From Aquincola tertiaricarbonis (GTDB lineage Bacteria; Pseudomonadota; Gammaproteobacteria; Burkholderiales; Burkholderiaceae_C), in the NCBI RefSeq assembly GCF_023573145.1, contig NZ_CP097636.1, positions 3,534,001-3,598,000 of the forward strand: a stretch of DNA of 64,000 bases, written 5' to 3'. The position numbers and the translations under genes are program-made. How positions within the stretch are numbered: the first letter of the stretch is position 1; each line of letters opens with the position of its first letter. Below the pieces are notes generated by a model. That model worked only from the letters and a program-made list of their open reading frames with translations. It did not search any database and was not told the origin of the DNA. Below, piece by piece: positions 8,876-17,521 of the stretch.

Positions 8876-11800
8876 TCAGTGACGGGTGACCTTCTGCCAC
8901 TGGACGACCAGCGTGCTGCGCTGGCCGTCGATGACGAGCAGCACCTCCAGCGGCAGGCCGTGCTGCGGCACCCGCTCGGCCACGAAGCGGCCGCTGGCCG
9001 CGACCAGATGCAGCCAGCCGGGCAAGGGGCCGCCTTCGGCAGTGCTCACGCTGTAGGGCGCACCCTCGCGCAGCGGCTGTTGCAGCTCGTCCGGCAGTTC
9101 GAAGCTGAAGCCGCCCGACTGGCGCACCAGCTCCGGCGGTACGGTGACCAGCACCCGGCCGAGGTGGCCATCGCCCGGGGCCTGCAGCAGCTTGACCACC
9201 AGCAGCCGGCGGTCGGCCGAGACGACATGGGCGGCGTCGTCGGTCGTGAGCGCAACCGGGCTGGGCGGCGGATTTCTGGGGGCCTTGTGATTCGCGCCGG
9301 TACTCGCCGCTGGTGCTGGTGCTGGTGCTGGTGCTGGTGCTGGTGCTGGTGCTGGTGCTGGTGCTGGTGCTGGTGCTGGTGCTGGTGCTGGTGCTGGTGC
9401 TGGTGCTGGTGCCGGTACAGGTGCAGGTGCAGGTGCGGGTGCGGGTGCCGGTGCAGGTGCAGGCACAGGTGCCGGTTCGGGTGCTGCCACAGGGGCTACC
9501 GCCGCCACCGGCGCCGGGGCGGGCGGCAGCCCGGCGGGCGTGGTCTTCGGCAGCGTCGGCACCAGCAGCGGCGGCAGCTGCGGCGTGGTCAGCGGCAACG
9601 GCGCCAGCAGGTCGGCCGTGGCCTTCAGGCGCTGGGTGCTCAGCAGGTAGTTGCGGGCATCGGCGCCGGTGAGGTACAGGCCCTCAAGGGTGACGGTGCG
9701 GCCGTTGCCCGGCAACGCGGAGTCGTAGGTCGCGCTGCCGACGCCCAGGCCCACCACGTCGCCGGCTGCCAGGGCGCTGAAGGTGGTGCCCGCCAGGTCG
9801 GGCAGCGCCACCAGGCTGCCGTCGGCCGGTCGGCTGACGATGCGGTAGCCGCCGGTCACCGACACCGTGGCCGGGCTGACGCTGGCGCTGGCCGGCGCCA
9901 TGGCCAGGTCGGGCGCCAGCACATAGTTGCCGGCGTCAGGGCCGCCCAGGCTCAGGCCCGACACGGTCACCGGCTTGCCGGTGCCCGCGGTCTTGCTGGC
10001 CAGCTGGCCGGTGGCCGCGGCCACCGACACCACGTCGCCCGCCACCAGGCCCTGGAACTGCGCGGCGGTGGTGTCCAGCGCCACGCCGGTGCTACCGTCG
10101 TACACCTTGTCGCGCGCGGTGATGCCGGTGACGGCGGTGAGCGTGGCCGGTCGGACGGTGACGGTGCTGGTGGCCGTGCTGTCGGCCAGCACGTAGTTGC
10201 CGGCGTCCGCCCCCCCGAGCGCGATGCCGGTGATGGCCACCGGCTTGCTGCTGCCCACCTGCTTGCCAGCCATGCGGCCGCTGGCGCCCGCCACCGATAG
10301 CACATCGCCCGCCACCATGCCCTGGAACTGCGCGGCGGTGGTGTCCAGCGTCACCGCCGTGCTGCCGTCGTACACCTTGTCCACCGCGGCCAGGCCGGTG
10401 ACCGAGGCGATGGTGGCCGGCGTGATGGTGGCCGTGCCCGTGGCGGTGCCGGTGGTGCTGGCCAGCACGTAGTTGCCGGCATCGGCGCCGCCCAGAGTCA
10501 GGCCGCCGAGGCTCACCACCTTGCCGCTGCCTGCGGTCTTGTCGGCAAAGCTGCCGGTGGCGCTGGCCAGCGACAGGATGTCGCCCGCGAGCAGGCCCTG
10601 GAACTGCGCACCGGCGGTATTCAACGTGGCGACGGTGGTGCCGTCGTACACCTTGTCTTGCGCGGTGACACCGGTCACCGTACTGATCGTGGCCGGCGCG
10701 ATGGTGGCCGTGCCGCCGGTGGCGCTGACCGGCGCCAGATAGTTGCCGGCATCGGCACCGCCCAGCGTCAACCCGTTCACCGAGACCGGCTTGTTGGTGC
10801 CGGCGTTCTTGTCCGCAAAACTGCCGCTGGCGCCGGCCACCGTGAGCACGTCGCCGGCCACCAGGCCCTGGAACTGCGCGGCCGAGGTGTCGAGGGCGGC
10901 CGTCGTCGTGCCGTCGTACACCTTGTTCAACGCGGTGATGCCGGTGATGGCCGTGAGGCTGGCCGGCGTGATGCTGGCGCTGCTGCTGCCGGTGGTGGCC
11001 GCCAGCACGTAGTTGCCCGCGTCGGCCCCGCCCAGGGTGATGCTGCTGATGCTCACCACCTTGCCGCTGCCCACGTGCTTGTCCGCAAAGCTGGCGCTGG
11101 CGCTGCCTACAGTGAGCACATCACCCAACACCTGGCCCTGGAACTGCGCGGCGCTGGTGTCCAGGGCGGCCGTGGTGCTGCCGTCGTACACCTTGCCCAG
11201 CGCCGCGATGCCGCTGACGGCGGTGATGGTGGCCGGCGTGATGTCGGCCGTGCCGGCGCTGCTGCTGGCGGGCGCCAGGTAGTTGCCGGCATCGGCGCCG
11301 CCCAGCGTCAGGCCGTTGATCGTCACCGCCTTGCCCGTGCCCACGTTCTTGTCCGCAAAGCTGCCGCTGGCGGCAGCCACCGAAAGCAGGTCGCCGGACA
11401 AGGCACCGGTGACCTGTGCCCCGGCGGTGTTCAAGGTGGCGGTGGTGCTGCCGTCGTACACCTTGTCCTGCGCCGTGATGCCGGTGGTGCCCGTCAGGCT
11501 GGCGGGCGTCACCGTCCACTGCCCATCGGCGGCCTGCACGGTGTAGCCCAGGTCGGACGCCAGCCCGCTGACCGAGACCGCATGCACGCCGGCCGCCACC
11601 CGGTTGGAGCTGGACCGCGCCCCCTGCACCGTGTAGCTGGCCGTGCCGGTGAGCGCCGACGCCTGGGTGTCGCCATTGACGTAGCCGCTGCTGCTCAAGC
11701 CGGGATTGATCGCCTGGCCGTACACGCTGCTGCCGTCGCTGGCCGTCACCGTCACCACCGGGCTTTCACGGTAGACCACGTTGACGCCGCTGCCCAGCGG

Positions 11801-14800
11801 GCGGGTGAAATTCGTGGTGGTCTCGTCGCTGCCGTAGCGGAAGTGGCCGCTGCCGCTGCCCGCCAGCGCCGCCAGGTCCGTGCTGCCGGCCACGCTGCCC
11901 GTGTAGAGGGTGGCGCTGCCACCCGCGCCGGTGCTCACCGTGGCGCCGTTGCTGGCAACGATGTTGCCGCCGCTGGCGGTGCCCGCCGCCCCGGCGCTGC
12001 CGGCGTTGAGCACGATGGCGTTGCCGCCAGTGGCCGTGGTGCTCACCTCGTTGGCCAGGGTCAGGTCGCCGCTGGTGGTGCTGAGCTGCAGCGCACCGGT
12101 GCCGGCCAGGCCGGCCACCCCGTCCACCGTGCCCACGGTCAAGGCGCCGGCCTGCTGCAGCGTCAGGCTGCCCACGTGGCCCGCCACCGTGCCCACCGCA
12201 TTGCCGCTGCCGGCCAGGTTGAAGGCGCCGCCACCTTGCAGGCTCAGGCTGCCGGCCTGCACGCCGGCCGCAGGCTGCTCGGTCACCACGCCGGCCGTCT
12301 TCATCGTCACGCTGTTGCTGCCCGCATCCAGCACGCCGTTGAGCTGGATGGCCCCGCCGGCCGACTGCAGCGTGAGCGGGTCTTGCACCGTCACCGCGTT
12401 GGAGGTGATGGCGCCGGTGCCGTCGCTGCGACCCACCACGATGCGGCCGAAGCCGTCGGCCGCGGCGCTGGTGAAGAAGCTGGCCGGCAGTTGCAGGTCG
12501 CCCGGCGCACCCGCGATGCCGATGCTGCTGGACGCTGTTTGCGGCGCCACCGCCAGCGTGCCGCTGGACGACAGCACGGTGCCGCTGGTCACCGCCAGGC
12601 TGTCGGTGCGCAGCGTGATGTCGGAGGTGGAATTGCTCACCGTGCCGTTGGGGCCGGTGCCGTTGCCCACCTGCGTGGGCACCGCGAACTCGATGCCACT
12701 GCCGGTGGTGCCGGCGCCCGTGGGGCTGCCCAAGGTGCCGGTGACGGTGATGGGGCCGCTGGCCGACACCAGGCTGTTGCTGCCCGTGCCCCCGAAGCGC
12801 ACGCCCGACTGGTTCACCGGGCTGCCGCTGCCGTAGCCACCGCCGGTGCCAGTCAGGTTGATGGCGCCGCTGGCGGTCTGCAGCGCGCTGTCTTCCAGCG
12901 ACACACCGGTGCTGGGGCGGGTATCGGTGCCGGCTGCGCCGCCCACGCCGGTCAGGCTGATCTGGCCGCTGCCGCTGGTGGCGATGCTGGACGACTGCAG
13001 GAGGATGCCTTCGCCTTCGGCCGTGCTGCCGGTGCCGTTCATCGTCAGGTTACCGCCGCCGGCTTCGATGGTGGCCCCGCGCAGGGTGATGCCGCGGCTG
13101 TTGTCGCCCGCGCCGGCAATGCCGATGGCCATGCCGCTGCCGTCCAGCGCATCGCCGCCGCCGATGGCGAGGTTGCCGCCATGGGTGTTGATGACCAGCC
13201 CCGTGTCGGCCGCCACGCTGCCGCCCGCCAGCGGGTGGCCCGGGCCGGCAGCGTTGGGTCGGTCGCTGTCGCTGTTGAGCACCAGGTCCATCGGCGCGGT
13301 GGTCGAGGTGATGCTGACGTTGCTGCCGATGTTGATGTTGCGCGTGGCCAGGATGGCAAGGCTGGCCGGCGTGGCGCCGGTGTAGGTGATGGACTGGCCG
13401 TTGGCGATGATGAAGTCGGCGTTCGGCCCGGTGGCTTCCATCACGGTGGTGGCGCCGGCCAGCTCCAGCGGCGCGTTGAGGGTTTGCGTGCCTTCGGTGC
13501 GCACGCCACCGTTGACCACCATCTTGCTGGCCGACACGTTGACCGAGGCCAGCGGCTTTTGCCCGCCCACCTTGCCCATGAAGTTGACCTGGCCCGCGCC
13601 GGCATTGACGGTCAGCGGCTGCGCCGCCCGGTTGGTTTCCAGCACAAGGCCTGTCAAGGTTTGCGCATCCGCAGCCAGGTCGCCCCACTGCATGCGGCCG
13701 CCCTGTAGCTGCAAGGCGCTTTGTCCAGGCGCCGAGTTGCTGGGCTCACCAGGCTGGAAATTGCTGTGGCGGCCCGGCACCGGTGCTCCGGTGGCCGAAG
13801 AGCTGCCCTGGTAGAAACTCAGCCCCAGTCCGCCTTCGGCAAATGCTTCGGGCCCGGCCACCCAGCGCCACGTCGACCCGCTGGCGGCCACCTGGGTGGC
13901 GGTAGCGGTGGTGGCGCGTCGGCCGCCCAGCCAGGCGTCCAGGTAACCGGTGGTCTGCCCGACCACCATGTTCTCGGCCCGGGAGGTGACGGTGGCCAGG
14001 TAAAGGTCACCCACGGCCGTACCGGTGCCCACCTTGGCCATGCTGTAGGCCTGCAACCAGTCCGTGCTGCCCGGCGAAAAGAAGTACGTGTTGGCGCCGT
14101 CCACCGCGCCATGGAAGGTGGCCGCGCCGCCGCCCGTGTTGATCGTCAGGCCGGCAGGGTTGGCGATCAGCGCATCGCCGTGGATGTTGAGCGCACCGCC
14201 CTCGGTGGTCAGGCTGTTGGCGCCGGTTCCGAAGTACACGTCGCCGCCCACCAGCGTGCTCACGCCGTTGATGTTCATGCGAGCGCCAGTGCCGAAGCTC
14301 AGCGCGCCACCGGCCGTGCCGATGGTGGCGTACAGCATTGTCATGCCGTTGCCGTCGCGCACGCCGTTGTCGTTGTCGGCGTCCAGCACCACGTTCAGCA
14401 CGGAGCCGTTCTGCGCCTGGATGGAGTGGTTGACGATGATGGAATTGGCCGCCCGCAGCGTGAGCGTGGTTGGCGGTCCGAAGGTCTTCTGGATGACGGC
14501 ATCGACGGTGATGTCGCCCAACTCGGTGCCGCTGCTGCCGGTGGTGATGGTGACGTTGCTGCCGGATACCAGGGCATTGTTGACGTCGACCGCGCTCACC
14601 CTGGAGCCGGTGCCCGTGGGCGTGAACGTGTGGGTGCCACCGGCCGAGCTGGTGCTGGTGTTGGCGGCCAAGCCGCTGACGATGGTGACGTCGTACGGGT
14701 CGATCAGCCACTCGCCGCCCTTGCCCTTCGGCGCATCGGCATCCACCGTGCTGCCGCTGATGCTGATCGCATGCCCCGAGGTCTCGATGCGCCCGCCGTC

Positions 14801-15991
14801 GCCAGCCTGCGCGCCGCCCTTGGCGGCGATGCTGCCGAACACGCCGGTGCGGCTGTCGGCGTTGTGGATGTCGCTCCACAGCACCACGCTGCCGCCGTTG
14901 CCGCGGCCGGTGGCCGAGGCATCGACGCTGGCGCCCGCGGCCAGCAGCACTTCGCGCGCCTGGTAGGTGTCGCCGCTGCCTTGCCAGCCGCCGCCGATGC
15001 GGATGTCGCCGCCACCGGTGGCACCCGTGGCGCTGGTGCGCGAGCCGGTGGCCAGCTCGATGCGGTCGGCTTCCAGCACGATGCGGCCGCCTTGCGCCTG
15101 CAGGCTGTCGGCCGCCAGCTCGCCGCTGTGGCGGATGACGCTGCCGCCCAGCGCCTGCGCGGCGCGGGCGGACATCAGGATGGTGCCGTCCGGCGCCTGC
15201 ACGGCCTGCCGGTTCTCGATCAAGGCCGCCACGGTGGCCGGCTCGACGCGCAGCTTGGCGAGCTGCCCGCCCGCGAACTGCAGCTCCACCGCCTCACCGG
15301 CGCCCAGCGCCACGGTGCCGGCCTGGGCCAGCACCAGGCCGCTGTTCACCACCTCGGGCGCCAGCAGCGCGATGTAGCCGCCATAGCGCGCCTGCAGCGT
15401 GCCTTCGTTGACCACGGCGCCGGTGCTGCCGTTGCGGCCGAAGGTGGTGCTGCCGGCCATGAACTCGTCCACGCCGATGGCCATCGTCGTGGCCACCAGG
15501 CCGCCGACGTCGGCGCTGGCGCCGGGCGCGAAGTACACGCCCGACGGGTTGCTGAGGAACACCTGCCCATCGGCCTGGATGCGGCCGAAGATGCGGCTGG
15601 GCTGGTTGTCCAGCACGCGGTTGAGCGTGACCGCGTCGCGGCCCGGCTGCGCAAAGCGCACGGTGGCGTCGCGGCCGATGTCGAAGCGCTGCCAGTCGAT
15701 GGCCGCGCGCTGGCTGGCCTGCTGCACGGTGAGCGTGGCGCCGTTCTGGCTGATGCCGGCCTGGCCGGCCACCACCTGGCCGCCGGTGGGCAGCGTGGTG
15801 GGCGCGGGCGCAGCGGGCGTGGGCGGCGCGGCCAGCGCACCGGCGCCGGTGGCGGCCAGCGCGGCCAGGCCGATGCGGCGCAGGCGGCGGGCGGACAACA
15901 GGGCCTGCGGGCCACGGCCCCTGGCGATTTCGGTGACGGCCACCCAGGCGCCCTGGGCCTCGTTCCAGACGATGCGGTAGATGCGGTTCAT
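8876..15991 (-). CDS. TpsA filamentous haemagglutinin-like adhesin with C-type-lectin-like insert and YDG repeats
   Basis: A 2371-residue exported adhesin, partner of TpsB. It starts MNRIYRIVWNEAQGAWVAVT, an ESPR extended signal, followed by a hydrophobic stretch ending GAGALAAPP. The TPS/haemagglutination domain (about residues 45-330) contains GIFGR-like RIFGRIQADGQVFLSNPSG and directs secretion. WLIDPYDVTIVSG begins the beta-helical body near residue 430. A C-type-lectin-like module lies at ~630-785. An MBG domain (~1410-1500) precedes six ~90-residue KVYDGST repeats plus a degenerate seventh (to ~2130). Then come an Ala-Pro linker coded by a hexanucleotide repeat and a conserved-looking C-terminal domain. 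The start at 15991 is set by the ESPR. Confidence 0.9.
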   Translation of the reverse strand: MNRIYRIVWNEAQGAWVAVTEIARGRGPQALLSARRLRRIGLAALAATGAGALAAPPTPAAPAPTTLPTGGQVVAGQAGISQNGATLTVQQASQRAAIDWQRFDIGRDATVRFAQPGRDAVTLNRVLDNQPSRIFGRIQADGQVFLSNPSGVYFAPGASADVGGLVATTMAIGVDEFMAGSTTFGRNGSTGAVVNEGTLQARYGGYIALLAPEVVNSGLVLAQAGTVALGAGEAVELQFAGGQLAKLRVEPATVAALIENRQAVQAPDGTILMSARAAQALGGSVIRHSGELAADSLQAQGGRIVLEADRIELATGSRTSATGATGGGDIRIGGGWQGSGDTYQAREVLLAAGASVDASATGRGNGGSVVLWSDIHNADSRTGVFGSIAAKGGAQAGDGGRIETSGHAISISGSTVDADAPKGKGGEWLIDPYDVTIVSGLAANTSTSSAGGTHTFTPTGTGSRVSAVDVNNALVSGSNVTITTGSSGTELGDITVDAVIQKTFGPPTTLTLRAANSIIVNHSIQAQNGSVLNVVLDADNDNGVRDGNGMTMLYATIGTAGGALSFGTGARMNINGVSTLVGGDVYFGTGANSLTTEGGALNIHGDALIANPAGLTINTGGGAATFHGAVDGANTYFFSPGSTDWLQAYSMAKVGTGTAVGDLYLATVTSRAENMVVGQTTGYLDAWLGGRRATTATATQVAASGSTWRWVAGPEAFAEGGLGLSFYQGSSSATGAPVPGRHSNFQPGEPSNSAPGQSALQLQGGRMQWGDLAADAQTLTGLVLETNRAAQPLTVNAGAGQVNFMGKVGGQKPLASVNVSASKMVVNGGVRTEGTQTLNAPLELAGATTVMEATGPNADFIIANGQSITYTGATPASLAILATRNINIGSNVSITSTTAPMDLVLNSDSDRPNAAGPGHPLAGGSVAADTGLVINTHGGNLAIGGGDALDGSGMAIGIAGAGDNSRGITLRGATIEAGGGNLTMNGTGSTAEGEGILLQSSSIATSGSGQISLTGVGGAAGTDTRPSTGVSLEDSALQTASGAINLTGTGGGYGSGSPVNQSGVRFGGTGSNSLVSASGPITVTGTLGSPTGAGTTGSGIEFAVPTQVGNGTGPNGTVSNSTSDITLRTDSLAVTSGTVLSSSGTLAVAPQTASSSIGIAGAPGDLQLPASFFTSAAADGFGRIVVGRSDGTGAITSNAVTVQDPLTLQSAGGAIQLNGVLDAGSNSVTMKTAGVVTEQPAAGVQAGSLSLQGGGAFNLAGSGNAVGTVAGHVGSLTLQQAGALTVGTVDGVAGLAGTGALQLSTTSGDLTLANEVSTTATGGNAIVLNAGSAGAAGTASGGNIVASNGATVSTGAGGSATLYTGSVAGSTDLAALAGSGSGHFRYGSDETTTNFTRPLGSGVNVVYRESPVVTVTASDGSSVYGQAINPGLSSSGYVNGDTQASALTGTASYTVQGARSSSNRVAAGVHAVSVSGLASDLGYTVQAADGQWTVTPASLTGTTGITAQDKVYDGSTTATLNTAGAQVTGALSGDLLSVAAASGSFADKNVGTGKAVTINGLTLGGADAGNYLAPASSSAGTADITPATITAVSGIAALGKVYDGSTTAALDTSAAQFQGQVLGDVLTVGSASASFADKHVGSGKVVSISSITLGGADAGNYVLAATTGSSSASITPASLTAITGITALNKVYDGTTTAALDTSAAQFQGLVAGDVLTVAGASGSFADKNAGTNKPVSVNGLTLGGADAGNYLAPVSATGGTATIAPATISTVTGVTAQDKVYDGTTVATLNTAGAQFQGLLAGDILSLASATGSFADKTAGSGKVVSLGGLTLGGADAGNYVLASTTGTATGTATITPATIASVTGLAAVDKVYDGSTAVTLDTTAAQFQGMVAGDVLSVAGASGRMAGKQVGSSKPVAITGIALGGADAGNYVLADSTATSTVTVRPATLTAVTGITARDKVYDGSTGVALDTTAAQFQGLVAGDVVSVAAATGQLASKTAGTGKPVTVSGLSLGGPDAGNYVLAPDLAMAPASASVSPATVSVTGGYRIVSRPADGSLVALPDLAGTTFSALAAGDVVGLGVGSATYDSALPGNGRTVTLEGLYLTGADARNYLLSTQRLKATADLLAPLPLTTPQLPPLLVPTLPKTTPAGLPPAPAPVAAVAPVAAPEPAPVPAPAPAPAPAPAPAPVPAPAPAPAPAPAPAPAPAPAPAPAPAPAPAPAPAPAASTGANHKAPRNPPPSPVALTTDDAAHVVSADRRLLVVKLLQAPGDGHLGRVLVTVPPELVRQSGGFSFELPDELQQPLREGAPYSVSTAEGGPLPGWLHLVAASGRFVAERVPQHGLPLEVLLVIDGQRSTLVVQWQKVTRH
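9309..9410. repeat. 17 tandem copies of a hexanucleotide (GCTGGT)
   Basis: A perfect 102-bp run of GCTGGT on the plus strand, followed to about 9490 by degenerate copies (GCCGGT, GCAGGT, GCGGGT). On the coding minus strand it encodes the alternating Ala-Pro linker of the TpsA adhesin. The unit is six bases, so slipped-strand changes add or remove Ala-Pro pairs without shifting frame; the linker length is likely variable between strains. Confidence 0.97.
9600..11490 (-). repeat. tandem ~270-bp repeats coding YDG/MBG-like modules
   Basis: Six successive units of about 270 bp encode ~90-residue modules. Each begins near KVYDGST/TT and contains AQFQG-type, GDVLSVA and a strongly conserved LTLGGADAGNYVLA segment before a Thr/Ile/Thr-rich join. 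A seventh unit keeps GADARNYLLS but has lost KVYDGS. Similar modules are found in very large bacterial surface proteins as stalk domains. High identity between units (for example 10473-11282) invites recombination and copy-number variation. Confidence 0.9.
13636..14090 (-). other. C-type-lectin-like module within the TpsA adhesin
   Basis: Residues ~635-785 of the adhesin read as a C-type lectin-like fold rather than beta-helix repeats. In order: DLYLATVTSRAEN (helix alpha 1), YLDAWLGGRR, WRWVAGPE, then a long loop with HSNFQPGEPSN, then ALQLQGGRMQWGD and GLVLET. This is the usual YLATVTSxxEN, AWLGG, WxWVxGPE, WxxGEPN, WxD, xVE order. EPS replaces the EPN sugar/calcium motif. The boundaries are estimated by eye. 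Confidence 0.7.
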
Positions 15992-16164
15992 GATGACGTC
16001 GGTGCAGGCGTGGCGGGGCCACAGCCGGTGTCGCTGGCGTTGCGGCGCAGCCCGGGGCGGGCGCGTCGCATGGAGGTGCTGCACGGTCATACAGCCTGCT
16101 GCAGCTGCAGGCACTTCAGGCGCCAGCGCGGCGGGCGCAGGCGCGGCGGCCGGCTAGGCGCGGC

Positions 16165-16335
16165 TCAACAGCGGGTGGCGACGGACCCGGCCTGCGGGCA
16201 GGCGGGCGCCACCTGCGCCGGCGCAGAGCCGGCAGGGTATGGGACGGGGGCCGACTGCACAATGGCCCACGAAGGCACGCCAGGCGGCATGCCCCAACCA
16301 GCGGACCGCCGGCGGTGGGGGAATCGAGGTCTCAC
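16165..16335 (-). CDS. short ORF following the second leader, possible leader peptide or remnant
   Basis: A 56-codon ORF starting with GTG. GGAG lies 6 nt before it, exactly the geometry seen at the TTG start of tpsB, and the structured leader 16338-16437 ends at that ribosome site. The product begins VRPRFPHRRRSAGWG and is Pro/Ala-rich with two cysteines near the end. It is not clearly a signal peptide and I recognise no family. It ends 173 nt before the TpsA start. It could be a leader peptide, a decayed copy of a tpsB-like 5' end, or non-coding. Confidence 0.3.
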   Translation of the reverse strand: MRPRFPHRRRSAGWGMPPGVPSWAIVQSAPVPYPAGSAPAQVAPACPQAGSVATRC

Positions 16336-16337
16336 GA

Positions 16338-16437
16338 GGGTCTCCAGTGCCTGTGGGGCAGGCACATGCAGTTCCGGAATTCCCGCCATAGAGACGACTG
16401 GCGGGAAGCAAAGGCGAACAGCTGGCGAGGTTGTAAC
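16338..16437 (-). promoter_or_regulatory. second copy of the TPS structured leader, upstream of tpsA
   Basis: Homologue of 8723-8823 with the same order and spacing: GTTACAA (16437-16431), 25 nt to the stem region, an 8-bp stem TCCCGCCA/TGGCGGGA (16406-16399 and 16388-16381) with GTCTCT in its loop, a linker ATTCCGGAACTGCAT, a 7-bp stem GTGCCTG/CAGGCAC (16365-16359 and 16353-16347), then GGAGAC (16345-16340). The loop pairs with GGAGAC through five Watson-Crick pairs and one wobble. Relative to the tpsB copy, about five stem pairs differ on both sides and keep pairing. It lies ~350 nt from the TpsA ATG, in front of a GTG short ORF. The rest of 16115-16519 shows no other gene. Confidence 0.6.
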
Positions 16438-16519
16438 AAGCCCGGGCGCCACCCCGCTCAACGGAATTGCAGGAGAAAACGGCGCCTACTCTCGCGGGCG
16501 CCGGTTCGGGCCGGCGGAA

Positions 16520-17521
16520 TCAGTCCGCGTACACCCCCGCCGCCTTGATCATCGGCGCATAGCGCTCGGTCTCGGCCTTGAGCCAGCTGCGCAGGCCTTC
16601 GGGCGTCTGCTTGCTCTCGGGCACCACCTCGGCGCCCAGCTCGGCCATGCGGGCGTTGACGGTGGGGTCCTTCAGCGCACTGCGCAGCGCGCCATTGAGC
16701 TTGTCCAGCGCCTCCTTCGGTGTGCCCTTGGGCGCATACACGCCGTGCCACACCACCACCTCCACCCCCTTGAGGCCCGCCTCGGCCAGCGTGGGCGCCT
16801 CGGGCAGCGCCTTGATGCGCTGGGCGGTGGTGGTGCCGTACAGCTTCACCGTGCCGGCCTTGATGTGCTGCACCGTCTGCGTGGTCTGGTCGCACAGCAC
16901 GTCCACCTGGCCGCCCAGCAGCGCGGTCATCGCCGGGGCGGTGCCCTGGTAGGGCACGGTCTGCAGTTCAACACCCACCGCCTGGCGCAGCACCATGCTG
17001 CACAGGTGCGACACCGCGCCCAGGCCCGCATGCGCCAGGTTCACCTGCGCGGCATTGGCCTTGAGCCAGGCGGCCAGCTCCTGCGCGTTGTTGGCGGGCA
17101 GGTTCTTGCGGCCCAGCAGCGTCATCGGCACATCCACCACCTGGCCGATGAACTCGAAGTCGGTCTGCGCATTGAAGGGCAGCTTGCGGTACAGCGAAGG
17201 CGCGGTGGCCATGCCGTTGTGGTGGATGAGCACGGTGTAGCCATCGGGCGCGGCCTTGGCCACGTAAGCCGCGGCCAGCGTGCCGCCGGCGCCCAGCTTG
17301 TTCTCGATGACCACCGACTGGCCCAGCGACCTGGACATGGCCGCGCCCACCGCGCGTGCCACCACGTCGGTGGGTCCGCCGGCCGCAAACGGCACCACCA
17401 GCGTGACGGGCCGGCTGGGGTAGCCGTCAGCGGCGAAGGCGCCGAGGCTGCAGGCCAGCAGCGCAGCGCCGGCCAGGGTCCGCAGGGCGGGAAGCGAGCG
17501 AGCTTGGGGGCATGGGTTCAT
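16520..17521 (-). CDS. Bug/TctC-family tripartite tricarboxylate transporter substrate-binding protein
   Basis: A 333-residue periplasmic binding protein. The N-terminal signal ends SLGAFAADGYPSRPVTLVVP. The mature part has the Bug hallmarks YPSRPVTLVVPFAAGGPTDVVARA, then KLGAGGTLAAAYVAKAAPDGYT and HAGLGAVSHL. Bug proteins are greatly expanded in Burkholderiales and usually bind carboxylates; here it is the last gene of the CoA-dependent catabolic operon, so a small di- or branched carboxylate is the likely ligand. Its ATG overlaps the upstream lyase stop (ATGA). The DNA for residues 4-9 contains GCCCCCAAGCTCGC, the core of a dispersed repeat seen elsewhere in this window. Confidence 0.9.
   Translation of the reverse strand: MNPCPQARSLPALRTLAGAALLACSLGAFAADGYPSRPVTLVVPFAAGGPTDVVARAVGAAMSRSLGQSVVIENKLGAGGTLAAAYVAKAAPDGYTVLIHHNGMATAPSLYRKLPFNAQTDFEFIGQVVDVPMTLLGRKNLPANNAQELAAWLKANAAQVNLAHAGLGAVSHLCSMVLRQAVGVELQTVPYQGTAPAMTALLGGQVDVLCDQTTQTVQHIKAGTVKLYGTTTAQRIKALPEAPTLAEAGLKGVEVVVWHGVYAPKGTPKEALDKLNGALRSALKDPTVNARMAELGAEVVPESKQTPEGLRSWLKAETERYAPMIKAAGVYAD

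Noticed and set aside
8723..8900. Longer TpsB start at the ATG 8900, making the leader coding
   Set aside because: The two leader copies can both be translated in frame with similar peptides, but differences are not biased to third positions, the extension is not signal-like, and GGAG plus TTG gives a proper signal peptide.
9309..9490. Possible CRISPR array because of regular repeats
   Set aside because: The unit is six bases with no spacers and it codes for an Ala-Pro linker in frame.
10658..13708. A 1016-codon open frame on the plus strand opposite the adhesin gene
   Set aside because: It is antisense to the well-supported TpsA frame, has the Arg/Gly/His-rich composition typical of GC-rich shadow frames, and matches no domain.
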